In this document: positions 34,762 to 47,507 of the stretch, in pieces
Numbering within the stretch: the stretch's first letter is position 1
Layout: each line of letters opens with the position of its first letter
Assembly: GCF_000499845.2 (NCBI RefSeq)
Contig: NC_023758.2
Coordinates: 24,045,366 to 24,109,365 of the forward strand
DNA length: 64,000 nt
Direction of reading: 5' to 3'
DNA from: Phaseolus vulgaris
Taxonomy: Eukaryota > Streptophyta > Magnoliopsida > Fabales > Fabaceae
Notes under the pieces: model-generated
The model's input: only the letters and a program-made list of their open reading frames with translations
Told to the model about the DNA's origin: nothing
Databases searched by the model: none
Program-made: the position numbers and the translations under genes

Positions 34762-35781
34762 TGATATGATTCGAATAGCTAGATATAGATGATTCTTTGA
34801 CATTTTATGGAATCAACTGAGTTGGAGAATGAAGAGGCACTTTTATAGAAATGGATCAATGTTCTATGTTTCAAGAACTCACCAAAAACTTGAACTAAAC
34901 ACCAAACTCACATGGAAGTTCTATTTCTTGTCAATTGAATCGATTAAAAGATGAAGGAAAGCAAATGAACCGATTAAATTGCTAAAGAAAAGAAAGGAAC
35001 CGATTGGAAAGCTTCAGAAATGAAATGCACCGAACAAAAGCTTGAAAGGAAGAAGATGAACCGATTGTATCATGAAACTAAACAAGAACACCAAATAGAA
35101 AGCAAGAAAGGAACCTAAAACATGTTTTGGAATTCAATTAGACACGGAAATGGAATGAGAAGATGAAGAAGAAAGATGACTTATGTGGTTGTAGTTCTTG
35201 GTTGATGAACACGCCACTTGAAGTGTGAATGCTCCAAGATAATTGTGAATTGCCGCCACTTGAGGGAACCAAGGCTCTCAAGATGAGACTAGGAAGAGGA
35301 GAAGGCAAGTTCTCACTACACTCTATCACCAATTTGGGAGAGTTTTGTTACTTCAAATATCAATTATGAATTATGAAGGACCAAAGCCCTCCTTTTATAG
35401 AAGCAAGGGCCGGTCATTAGCTTTACAAAGCTTGCCTCCTAAGCTACCTAAAAGTCTCCTAAGCTACCGCCCCTCCTAAGCTAACGCCTAAGCTTCTAGA
35501 ATTTTCTAAGCTAAAGCCTAAAGATGCTTTTACAAAAGAGGTGTCTAATGTTTTCCTCTAAGCACCTTCCTAAAGACTATGTATTTAAACATTCTACTCT
35601 TCATACAAGAGACAATATAAAAAGAGAAAACAATCTACCACTACTTCCTAATTCCTTAAACTTGCTCCTTGTAAGCCTTTGAGGTAAGGTAGTGTCTCCT
35701 TGAGCTTCTTCAACTTCGGCCTCTACCTCCTTTTGTCCTTGATCTTCGGCTTCTATTTCCTCTTGAGCTTGATCTCCATCA
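34762..35781 (-). mobile_element. solo LTR 'a' inside the array (1,020 bp)
   Basis: Starts TGATATGATTCG and ends CTCCATCA on the plus strand, flanked by AACAC on both sides (34757-34761 and 35782-35786). A TATA box CTATAAAAGG on the minus strand (35391-35400) sets the orientation. The minus-strand start codes in frame for an acidic stretch and LTRSKFKELGSS, which resembles the end of a gypsy polyprotein. No internal region is present. Confidence 0.85.
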
Positions 35782-36420
35782 AACACTGTCGTTGGTAGTA
35801 ATAATAATGATTGTACCATCAATGTTGATGGTAGTAGTAATACTGAAGGTACCATCAGTGTTGTTGGGAGTAATAATACTGATGGTACCAACTTTGTTGT
35901 TGGTAGTAATAATACAGATGGTACCATCAGTGTTGTTGGTATTAATAATACTGATGGTACCAACTGTGTTGTTGGTAGTAATAATACTGATGGTACCATC
36001 AATGTTGTTGGTAGTAATAATACTGATGGTACCATCAGTGTTGATGGTAGTAATAATACTAATGGTACCATCAGTGTTGATGGTAGTAATACTACTGATG
36101 GTACCATCAGTGTTGATGGTAGTAATAATACTAATTGTAATATGAGTGTTGATGGTAGTAATAATACTGATGGTACCATCAGTGTTGATGGTAGTAATAA
36201 TACTGATTGTAATATCAGTGTTGATGGTAGTAATAATACTGATGGTACCAACAGTGTTGTTGGCAGTAATAATACTGATGGTACCATCATTGTTGTTAGC
36301 AGTAATAATACTGATTGTACCATCAATGTTGATGGTAGTAATAATACTGATGGTACCATCTGTGTTGATGGTAGTAATACTACTGATGGTACCATCAGTG
36401 TTGATGGTAGTAATAATACT

Positions 36421-37548
36421 TGTACCGTCTCGTACCCGGGCGTTGACCAGAAGTCAAAGTTAACACATGGTTGGACCCCTCAAGGGACCCAAGGAAGAAA
36501 AGTCAACAGGTCGACCGCTCGTGACGTCGCCAAAGTAAGACGTCGCCCTAAAGTAAGACGTCGCCCTAAAGTGAGACGTCGCCAAGTAAGACATCGCCTA
36601 TGGAAAGACATCGCCCATGTAAGACATCGCCCAAGCAAAGACATCGCCCAAGAGAGATGTCGGGCCTCGACAGTCCAGAACAGTAGCAAAGAGAAGAGAA
36701 AAGTGGCTTCAAGGCCACAAGTTCTAGGACCAGTAGGGGATATCCTGACTCGTGAAGTATCCACGCCACCGCTGGGAGACCCTGGAACAGATACAACCCA
36801 TGAAAGGGCCATAACCAGGGGAGAACCACGTGCATGCTACGAGAGAAAGGAAGATACACCCCTAGGGCAAGTGATCTGTCATTGGGGCGCATGAGTTGGC
36901 ACCCAAAAAGTCAACCCACGTGACAGAAGCACTTCGCAGAAAAGAGGGCTCACACGATGGAATAACCCTAAGTTGGGTGGCGGCGCTGTGGGACCCTCTG
37001 CACAGAATAACGATCAAGTCAGAGGGGCACGTGGCAATGCCCACGTGCTCATTAAAGGTTTCAGTGAAAGTTTGCCAAGGTACGCATTAATTCAGTTAAG
37101 ATTCGAATATTCCAAGGAATGTTTTTTATACGCTTTCAATGCGCTTTCATGCGCTTTAATGATGAGAGGTGTATAAAAAGGGACCTTGGGAGCATTTGAA
37201 GGGGACGAGAGTTTTAACCTAATTCTCATAGTCACACAGAGCACAAACCCTAATTGTTCTTGACGGCGCACCAAGTTGTGAGCACAAGGAAATTAGGGCA
37301 ACACAGTTTTAGCCCTTAAGTACAGTTTTCGACCCACCTCAGAGCATTCGTTCAAGTGTTCTGATACGGGGGTGCGTCACCTTTTGATGTTTCTTGCTAG
37401 CTGACTTGATCGCCGGAGTGAAAACGACCGCGAGTGCGTCCCATTGTTCACTTCATTTCAGGTACTCATAGACGGAGCAAAACGAAGGTGCCCTAACTTG
37501 CGAGGACAAGTCACGCGAAAAGAAGATCTCGGTCAACCGGCAGGAACA
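36421..37548 (+). mobile_element. solo LTR 'b', Tat/Ogre-like (1,128 bp)
   Basis: Starts TGTACCGTCTCG, ends CCGGCAGGAACA, flanked by ATACT (36416-36420 and 37549-37553), a perfect 5-bp duplication inside a repeat unit. It has a TATA box (GTATAAAAAGG, 37171-37181) and the U5 motif CTGACTTGATCGCCGGAGTG at 37401-37420. Positions 36530-36665 hold a run of short GACGTCGCC/GACATCGCC repeats of 13-20 bp spacing. Confidence 0.9.
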
Positions 37549-39486
37549 ATACTGATTGTAATATCTGTTGATGGTAATAATAATACTGATGGTACCAACA
37601 ATGTTGTTGGCAGTAATAATACTGATGGTACCATCAGTGTTGTTGGTAGTAATAATACTCATGGTACCATCACTATTGAGGGTAGTAATAATACTGATGG
37701 TATCATCTATGTTGTTGGTAGTAATAATACCGATGGTACCAACTGTGATGTTGGTAGTAATAATATTGATTGTACCATCAGTGTTGTTGGTAGTAATAAT
37801 ACCGATGGTACCAACTGTGTTGTTGGTAGTAATAATACTGATGGTACCATCAGTGTTGTTGGTAGTAATAATACTGATGGTACCAACAATGTTGTTGGTA
37901 GTAATAATACTCATGGTACGATCAGTGTTGATGGTAGTAATAATAATGATGGTACCATAAGTTTTGATGGGAATAATAATACTGACCATCTGTGTTGTTG
38001 GTAGTAATAATAGTGATGACACCATTTGTGTTGTTGGTAGTAAAAATAGTGATGACACCATTAGTGTTGTTGCTAGTAATAATATTGATGGTACCATCAG
38101 TGTTGTTGGTAGTAATAATAGTGATGGTACCATCAGTGTTGATGGAAGTAATAATACTGATGGTACCATTAGTGTTGATGGTAGTAATAATACTGATGGT
38201 AGTATCAGTGTTGTTGATAGTTATAATACTATTGGTACCATCAGTGTTGATGGGAGTAATAACACTGATGGTACCATGAGTGTTGTTGGGAGTAATAATA
38301 CTGATGGTACCATGAGTGTTGTTGGTAGTAATAATACTGATGGTACCAACTATGTTGTTGGTAGTAAAAATACTCACGGTACCATCAATGTTGTTGGTAG
38401 TAATAATACTGATGGTACAAACAGTGTTGTTGGTAGTAATAATACTGATGGTACCATCAGTGTTGTTGGGAGTAATAATATTGATGGTACCATCAATGTT
38501 GATGCGAATAATAATACAGATGGTACCATCTGTGTTGTTGGGAGTAATAATACTTATGGTACCAATTGTGTTGTTGGTAGTAATAATACTGATGGTACTA
38601 ATAGTGTTGTTCATAGTAATAATACTGATGGTATCAACTGTGTTGTTTTTAGTAATAATATTGATGATACCATTAGTGTTGTTGGTACCATCATTTTCGA
38701 TGGTAGTAATAATACTAGTGGTTCCATTAGTGTTGTTGGTAGTAATAATACTGATGGTACCATCAATGTTTTTGGTAGTAATAATACTGATGGAACCAAC
38801 TGTGTTGTTGGTAGTAAAAATACTGATGGTACCATCAGTGTTATTGGTAGTAATAATACTGATGAAACCAATAGTGTTGTTGGTAGTAATAATACTGATG
38901 GTACCATCTGTGTTGTTGGTAGTAATAATACTGATGGTACTAACTGTGTTGTTGGTAGTAAAAATACTGATGGTACCATCAGTGTTGTTGGTAGTAATAA
39001 TACTAATGGTACCAATAATGTTGTTGGTAGTAATTATACTGATGGTACCATCTGTGTTGTTGAGAGTAATATTACTGATGGTACCATCAGTGTTTTTGGT
39101 TGTAATAATACTGATGGTACCAACACTGTTGTTGGTAGTAACAATACTGATTGTACCATCAGTGTTGATCGTAGTAGTAATACTGATAGTACCATCAGTG
39201 TTGTTGATAGTAATAATACTGATGGTACCATCAATGTTGTTGGTAGTAATAATACTGATCGTAACAACAGTGTGTATGGTAGTAATAATACTCATGGTAC
39301 CATCAATGTTGATGGTAGTAATAATAGTGATGATAGCATCAGTGTTGTTGGTAATAATAATGCTAATGGTACCATCAATGTTGATGGGAGTAATAATACA
39401 GATGGTACCATCAGTGATGTTGAGAGTAATAATACTGATGGTACCATCAGTGTTGTTGGTAGTAATAATACTGATTGTACCAACAG

Positions 39487-40506
39487 TGATATGATTCGAA
39501 TAGCTAGATATAGATGATTCTTTGACATTTTATGGAATCAACTGAGTTGGAGAATGAAGAGGCACTTTTATAGAAATGGATCAATGTTCTATGTTTCAAG
39601 AACTCACCAAAAACTTGAACTAAACACCAAACTCACATGGAAGTTCTATTTCTTGTCAATTGAATCGATTAAAAGATGAAGGAAAGCAAATGAACCGATT
39701 AAATTGCTAAAGAAAAGAAAGGAACCGATTGGAAAGCTTCAGAAATGAAATGCACCGAACAAAAGCTTGAAAGGAAGAAGATGAACCGATTGTATCATGA
39801 AACTAAACAAGAACACCAAATAGAAAGCAAGAAAGGAACCTAAAACATGTTTTGGAATTCAATTAGACACGGAAATGGAATGAGAAGATGAAGAAGAAAG
39901 ATGACTTATGTGGTTGTAGTTCTTGGTTGATGAACACGCCACTTGAAGTGTGAATGCTCCAAGATAATTGTGAATTGCCGCCACTTGAGGGAACCAAGGC
40001 TCTCAAGATGAGACTAGGAAGAGGAGAAGGCAAGTTCTCACTACACTCTATCACCAATTTGGGAGAGTTTTGTTACTTCAAATATCAATTCTGAATTATG
40101 AAGGACCAAAGCCCTCCTTTTATAGAAGCAAGGGCCGGTCATTAGCTTTACAAAGCTTGCATCCTAAGCTACCTAAAAGTCTCCTAAGCTACCGCCCCTC
40201 CTAAGCTAACGCCTAAGCTTCTAGAATTTTCTAAGCTAAAGCCTAAAGATGCTTTTACAAAAGAGGTGTCTAATGTTTTCCTCTAAGCACCTTCCTAAAG
40301 ACTATGTATTTAAACATTCTACTCTTCATACAAGAGACAATATAAAAAGAGAAAACAATCTACCACTACTTCCTAATTCCTTAAACTTGCTCCTTGTAAG
40401 CCTTTGAGGTAAGGTAGTGTCTCCTTGAGCTTCTTCAACTTCGGCCTCTACCTCCTTTTGTCCTTGATCTTCGGCTTCTATTTCCTCTTGAGCTTGATCT
40501 CCATCA
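39487..40506 (-). mobile_element. solo LTR 'a', duplicated copy
   Basis: Identical to 34762-35781 but for two bases seen. The left flank here is AACAG (39482-39486), not AACAC, because the duplication joined a different repeat unit to the LTR; the right flank is still AACAC (40507-40511). Confidence 0.85.
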
Positions 40507-41145
40507 AACACTGTCGTTGGTAGTAATAATAATGATTGTACCATCAATGTTGATGGTAGTAGTAATACTGAAGGTACCATCAGTGTTGTTGGGAGTAATA
40601 ATACTGATGGTACCAACTTTGTTGTTGGTAGTAATAATACAGATGGTACCATCAGTGTTGTTGGTATTAATAATACTGATGGTACCAACTGTGTTGTTGG
40701 TAGTAATAATACTGATGGTACCATCAATGTTGTTGGTAGTAATAATACTGATGGTACCATCAGTGTTGATGGTAGTAATAATACTAATGGTACCATCAGT
40801 GTTGATGGTAGTAATACTACTGATGGTACCATCAGTGTTGATGGTAGTAATAATACTAATTGTAATATGAGTGTTGATGGTAGTAATAATACTGATGGTA
40901 CCATCAGTGTTGATGGTAGTAATAATACTGATTGTAATATCAGTGTTGATGGTAGTAATAATACTGATGGTACCAACAGTGTTGTTGGCAGTAATAATAC
41001 TGATGGTACCATCATTGTTGTTAGCAGTAATAATACTGATTGTACCATCAATGTTGATGGTAGTAATAATACTGATGGTACCATCTGTGTTGATGGTAGT
41101 AATACTACTGATGGTACCATCAGTGTTGATGGTAGTAATAATACT

Positions 41146-42273
41146 TGTACCGTCTCGTACCCGGGCGTTGACCAGAAGTCAAAGTTAACACATGGTTGGA
41201 CCCCTCAAGGGACCCAAGGAAGAAAAGTCAACAGGTCGACCGCTCGTGACGTCGCCAAAGTAAGACGTCGCCCTAAAGTAAGACGTCGCCCTAAAGTGAG
41301 ACGTCGCCAAGTAAGACATCGCCTATGGAAAGACATCGCCCATGTAAGACATCGCCCAAGCAAAGACATCGCCCAAGAGAGATGTCGGGCCTCGACAGTC
41401 CAGAACAGTAGCAAAGAGAAGAGAAAAGTGGCTTCAAGGCCACAAGTTCTAGGACCAGTAGGGGATATCCTGACTCGTGAAGTATCCACGCCACCGCTGG
41501 GAGACCCTGGAACAGATACAACCCATGAAAGGGCCATAACCAGGGGAGAACCACGTGCATGCTACGAGAGAAAGGAAGATACACCCCTAGGGCAAGTGAT
41601 CTGTCATTGGGGCGCATGAGTTGGCACCCAAAAAGTCAACCCACGTGACAGAAGCACTTCGCAGAAAAGAGGGCTCACACGATGGAATAACCCTAAGTTG
41701 GGTGGCGGCGCTGTGGGACCCTCTGCACAGAATAACGATCAAGTCAGAGGGGCACGTGGCAATGCCCACGTGCTCATTAAAGGTTTCAGTGAAAGTTTGC
41801 CAAGGTACGCATTAATTCAGTTAAGATTCGAATATTCCAAGGAATGTTTTTTATACGCTTTCAATGCGCTTTCATGCGCTTTAATGATGAGAGGTGTATA
41901 AAAAGGGACCTTGGGAGCATTTGAAGGGGACGAGAGTTTTAACCTAATTCTCATAGTCACACAGAGCACAAACCCTAATTGTTCTTGACGGCGCACCAAG
42001 TTGTGAGCACAAGGAAATTAGGGCAACACAGTTTTAGCCCTTAAGTACAGTTTTCGACCCACCTCAGAGCATTCGTTCAAGTGTTCTGATACGGGGGTGC
42101 GTCACCTTTTGATGTTTCTTGCTAGCTGACTTGATCGCCGGAGTGAAAACGACCGCGAGTGCGTCCCATTGTTCACTTCATTTCAGGTACTCATAGACGG
42201 AGCAAAACGAAGGTGCCCTAACTTGCGAGGACAAGTCACGCGAAAAGAAGATCTCGGTCAACCGGCAGGAACA
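41146..42273 (+). mobile_element. solo LTR 'b', duplicated copy
   Basis: Copy of 36421-37548 within the 4,725-bp duplication, with both ATACT flanks retained (41141-41145 and 42274-42278). Confidence 0.9.
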
Positions 42274-44455
42274 ATACTGATTGTAATATCTGTTGATGGT
42301 AATAATAATACTGATGGTACCAACAATGTTGTTGGCAGTAATAATACTGATGGTACCATCAGTGTTGTTGGTAGTAATAATACTCATGGTACCATCACTA
42401 TTGAGGGTAGTAATAATACTGATGGTATCATCTATGTTGTTGGTAGTAATAATACCGATGGTACCAACTGTGATGTTGGTAGTAATAATATTGATTGTAC
42501 CATCAGTGTTGTTGGTAGTAATAATACCGATGGTACCAACTGTGTTGTTGGTAGTAATAATACTGATGGTACCATCAGTGTTGTTGGTAGTAATAATACT
42601 GATGGTACCAACAATGTTGTTGGTAGTAATAATACTCATGGTACGATCAGTGTTGATGGTAGTAATAATAATGATGGTACCATAAGTTTTGATGGGAATA
42701 ATAATACTGACCATCTGTGTTGTTGGTAGTAATAATAGTGATGACACCATTTGTGTTGTTGGTAGTAAAAATAGTGATGACACCATTAGTGTTGTTGCTA
42801 GTAATAATATTGATGGTACCATCAGTGTTGTTGGTAGTAATAATAGTGATGGTACCATCAGTGTTGATGGAAGTAATAATACTGATGGTACCATTAGTGT
42901 TGATGGTAGTAATAATACTGATGGTAGTATCAGTGTTGTTGATAGTTATAATACTATTGGTACCATCAGTGTTGATGGGAGTAATAACACTGATGGTACC
43001 ATGAGTGTTGTTGGGAGTAATAATACTGATGGTACCATGAGTGTTGTTGGTAGTAATAATACTGATGGTACCAACTATGTTGTTGGTAGTAAAAATACTC
43101 ACGGTACCATCAATGTTGTTGGTAGTAATAATACTGATGGTACAAACAGTGTTGTTGGTAGTAATAATACTGATGGTACCATCAGTGTTGTTGGGAGTAA
43201 TAATATTGATGGTACCATCAATGTTGATGCGAATAATAATACAGATGGTACCATCTGTGTTGTTGGGAGTAATAATACTTATGGTACCAATTGTGTTGTT
43301 GGTAGTAATAATACTGATGGTACTAATAGTGTTGTTCATAGTAATAATACTGATGGTATCAACTGTGTTGTTTTTAGTAATAATATTGATGATACCATTA
43401 GTGTTGTTGGTACCATCATTTTCGATGGTAGTAATAATACTAGTGGTTCCATTAGTGTTGTTGGTAGTAATAATACTGATGGTACCATCAATGTTTTTGG
43501 TAGTAATAATACTGATGGAACCAACTGTGTTGTTGGTAGTAAAAATACTGATGGTACCATCAGTGTTATTGGTAGTAATAATACTGATGAAACCAATAGT
43601 GTTGTTGGTAGTAATAATACTGATGGTACCATCTGTGTTGTTGGTAGTAATAATACTGATGGTACTAACTGTGTTGTTGGTAGTAAAAATACTGATGGTA
43701 CCATCAGTGTTGTTGGTAGTAATAATACTAATGGTACCAATAATGTTGTTGGTAGTAATTATACTGATGGTACCATCTGTGTTGTTGAGAGTAATATTAC
43801 TGATGGTACCATCAGTGTTTTTGGTTGTAATAATACTGATGGTACCAACACTGTTGTTGGTAGTAACAATACTGATTGTACCATCAGTGTTGATCGTAGT
43901 AGTAATACTGATAGTACCATCAGTGTTGTTGATAGTAATAATACTGATGGTACCATCAATGTTGTTGGTAGTAATAATACTGATCGTAACAACAGTGTGT
44001 ATGGTAGTAATAATACTCATGGTACCATCAATGTTGATGGTAGTAATAATAGTGATGATAGCATCAGTGTTGTTGGTAATAATAATGCTAATGGTACCAT
44101 CAATGTTGATGGGAGTAATAATACAGATGGTACCATCAGTGATGTTGAGAGTAATAATACTGATGGTACCATCAGTGTTGTTGGTAGTAATAATACTGAT
44201 TGTACCAACAGTGTTGTTGGTTGTAATAATACTGATGGTACCATCAGTGGTTATGGCAGTAATAAGACTGATGGTACCATCAATGTTGATGGTAGTAGTA
44301 GTAGTGATGGTACCATCAGTATTGTTGGGAGTAATAATACTGATGTTACCATCAGTGTTAATGGTAGTTATAATACTGATGGTACCATCATTGTTGTTGG
44401 TAGTAATAATACTGATGGTACCAACTGTGTTGTTGGTAGTAATAATACTGCTGGT

Positions 44456-46064
44456 ATTTTATTTGAATAAGAGTATTTTATTCCTAAATTTGGTGTTAAT
44501 TGCAGATTTCTAAGGAAGATTGGAGATTTGGATTAAAGATGAATGATTTGTGCTAAAAAGATAAAGATAGAAGGTCCCAGAATGGAAAAAGATGCAAAGA
44601 AAGATTGGGCCTTTTTTATGTTTTATCATTTAGCCCATTAGCGCGACACAATAAACAACCTAAACCTAGAAAACTAGGATAAATAGAGGGCTAGAGGCCC
44701 AACCTTAGTGTACCAGATTGAGAGGAAAACATCATAGAGTGAATTGTAACCTAATTGGGAGAATGGAAGGTGATAGAAGTATGCGTGGCTAATTCTACCC
44801 TTTGGGATTGGGAGTAATCTGCTCAAACTCTTATGTATTGAGGTGATATTTTATATATTAATATTCAGTTCTTGATTGATTATCTGTATTGTTGTTTTAC
44901 TTTTAATTTTCCGTGACAAATTGAGAATCTTAAATCTGACCGGGAGGTATTTTTAGGGTTCGGACCTAAACAACAATACTTAACATATTTGAGTGCTAGG
45001 AATAGACTTGAAATGTTAATTGCTATTAAACGTCTGAGCTTCGTTCTAAGTTGTTCTTATAAGTATGCGAGAGATCGATAGTTAGGGAACATTCTTAAGG
45101 ATTTTATATGCGAGGAATCGATATAAATGATTTTTATACGGGCATCAATTTCAATTAAAGAACTTAATATTGACATGCTAATCAAAATACATGAGAGTGA
45201 GAGAGATGAAACCTAATCCCTATTTTTCCAATTGAAACAATTAATTCTTTGTCTGTTTTCTTATTGATCATCGCCAACACAACCACTTTCAATACACTTT
45301 TAATTGTTTTGTTCTATATTTAGCGATTATTGTACTTGATAATTCATTGTTCCTTGTGGGATCGATATCCGTCCTTAGGGACAATTATTACTTTTGACAA
45401 ACGCGGTGCACTTGCCGTAAAAAGTCAACAAGTCTAGGACATGATGAGGGGAGGCTACACATGGAGCGTCTAGGAGGAAGCCTAGACCGTCTAGGACCTA
45501 TTACTAGGTCAATGGCTAAGCGCATTCACGCCCAAATGGATGAAGCCACGGATGGAAGAGAGAAGGCCTTATACATGTTACATGGAGGCCCATTAGGGGT
45601 GGCTTAGTAATTAGTGTAGTGTTAGAAAGCATAAACTTGTCTTACACATGATTAACCCTAGATTTTGTGCACATTCTAGAAACTTGCTTATTTGGCCGGT
45701 CATGTGCCCATGTGCTCCATGTGGAGTCATTTCCATTTCATTAGAGAAGCATTTCATCTTCTCTTAGCTTAGGATTTACGGCCTCCTTGGCTTATAAAAG
45801 GAGAAGCAATCTCTTGTATTTTCCAAGATTAATGAGAGTAAAGTTATGCTGCCAACATTGTGCCATACTTTGCTTTTCCTTAGTTTCTAGGATCTAATCT
45901 TCACCTTCATCACCTACCATAGGGCTGGCCGAACCTCCCTCTCTCCACACACATCATGCACCTTCAAGATCACCATAGCTCTTAGGAGGATCTTGCACAT
46001 TTACATCCATAGCTTTCGCACCATTTTTCACATGATTCCGAGAAGAGCACCATGAATTTGCCAT
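44456..46064 (+). mobile_element. insertion in the array: retroelement fragments, possibly two
   Basis: The array stops in a unit at about 44455 and resumes with CAGTGTTGTTGCTAG near 46068. The first part (to about 45420) ends with CGGTGCACTTGCCGT, a motif common near Athila-type Ty3/gypsy LTR ends. The second part (about 45421-46064) has a TATA box (CTTATAAAAGG, 45791-45801) followed by a leader, as in an LTR on the plus strand. No ORF and no target duplication were recognised, so boundaries and class are tentative. Confidence 0.5.
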
Positions 46065-47507
46065 CACTCAGTGTTGTTGCTAGTAATAATACTGATGCTA
46101 CCATCAGTGCTTCTGGTAGTAATAATACTGATGGGACCATCAGTGTTGATGGTAGTAATAATACCTATGGTACCATCAGTTTCGATGGTAGTAATAATAG
46201 TGATGGTACCATCAGTGTTGTTGGTAGTAATAATATTGATGGTACCATCAGTGTTGTTGGTAGTAATAATACTGATGCTACCAACTGTGTTGTTGGTAGT
46301 AAAAATACTGATTGTACCATCTGTGTTGTTGGTAGTAATAATACTGATGGTACCAATAGTGTTGTTGGTAGTAATAATACTCATGTTACCATCAGTGTTG
46401 TTGGTAGTAATAATACTGATTGTACCATCAATGTTGATGGTAGTAATAATACTGATGGTACCAATAGTGTTGTTGGTAGTAATAATACTCATGTTACCAT
46501 CAGTATTGTTGGGAGTAATAATACTGATGGTACCATCAGTGTTGATGGTAGTAATAATACTGATGGTAGTATCAGTGTTGTTGATAGTAATAATACTATT
46601 GGTACCATCAGTGTTGATGGGAGTAATAATACTGATGGTACCATGAGTGTTATTGGGAGTAATAATACTGATGGTACCATAGGTGTTGTTGGTAGTAATA
46701 ATACTGATGGTACCATCAGTGTTGTTGGTAGTAATAATACTGATGGTACCAACACTGTTGTTGGTAGTAATAATACTGATTGTACCATCAGTGTTGATGG
46801 TAGTAGTAATACTGATGGTACCATCAGTGTTGTTGGGAGTAATAATAATGATAGTACCAACTGTGTTGTTGGTAGTAATAATACTGATGGTACCATCAGT
46901 GTTGTTGGTAGTAATAATACTAATGATACCAATTGTGTTGTTGGTAGTAATAATACTGATGGTACCATCAGTGTTGTTGGCAGTAATAATACTGATGGTA
47001 TCAACAATGTTGTTGGTGGTAATAATACTAATGGTACCATTAGTGTTGATGGTATTTATAATACTAATGGTACCATTAGTGTTGATGGTAGTAATAATAC
47101 TGATGGTACCATTAGTGTTGATGGTAGTAATACTATTGATGGTACCATGAGTGTTGATGGTAGTAATAATACTGATTGTAATATCAATGTTGATGGTAGT
47201 AATAATATTGATGGTACCAACAGTGTTGTTGGCAGTAATAATACTGATGGTACCATCAATGTTGTTGGTATTAATAATACTGATGGTACCATCAGTGTTG
47301 TTGGTACTAATAATATTGATGGTAGCAACTGTGTTGTTGGTAGTAATAATAATGATGGTAACATCAGTGTTGTTGGTAGTAATAATACTGATGGTACCAA
47401 TAGTGTTATTGGTAGTAATTATACTGATGGTACCATCGGTGTTGATGGGAGTAATAATATTGATGGTACCATCAGTGTTGTTGGTAGTAATAATATTTGA
47501 AGGCACC

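Larger units (their letters stand above)
34762..39486. repeat. 4,725-bp tandem duplication, copy 1
   Basis: Contains one LTR (34762-35781), array DNA, a second LTR (36421-37548) and more array DNA. It is followed without gap by copy 2. Confidence 0.95.
39487..44211. repeat. 4,725-bp tandem duplication, copy 2
   Basis: Same content as copy 1 with a constant offset of 4,725. By eye only two differences were found, both in the LTR (near 35366/40091 A to C, and 35436/40161 C to A). The array resumes at 44212 with TGTTGTTGGTTG. The junction at 39486/39487 joins ACCAACAG to TGATATG. Confidence 0.95.

Noticed and set aside
36480..36894. Arginine-rich ORFs in LTR 'b' (36142-36894 plus, 36480-36892 minus) as proteins
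   Set aside because: They arise from GACGTCGCC-type short repeats in the LTR and array read-through; both strands are open and there is no domain.
37922..39295. Long minus-strand ORFs (TDGTISIITTNN repeats) as genes
   Set aside because: Mirror image of the same array; the palindrome gives both strands related frames.
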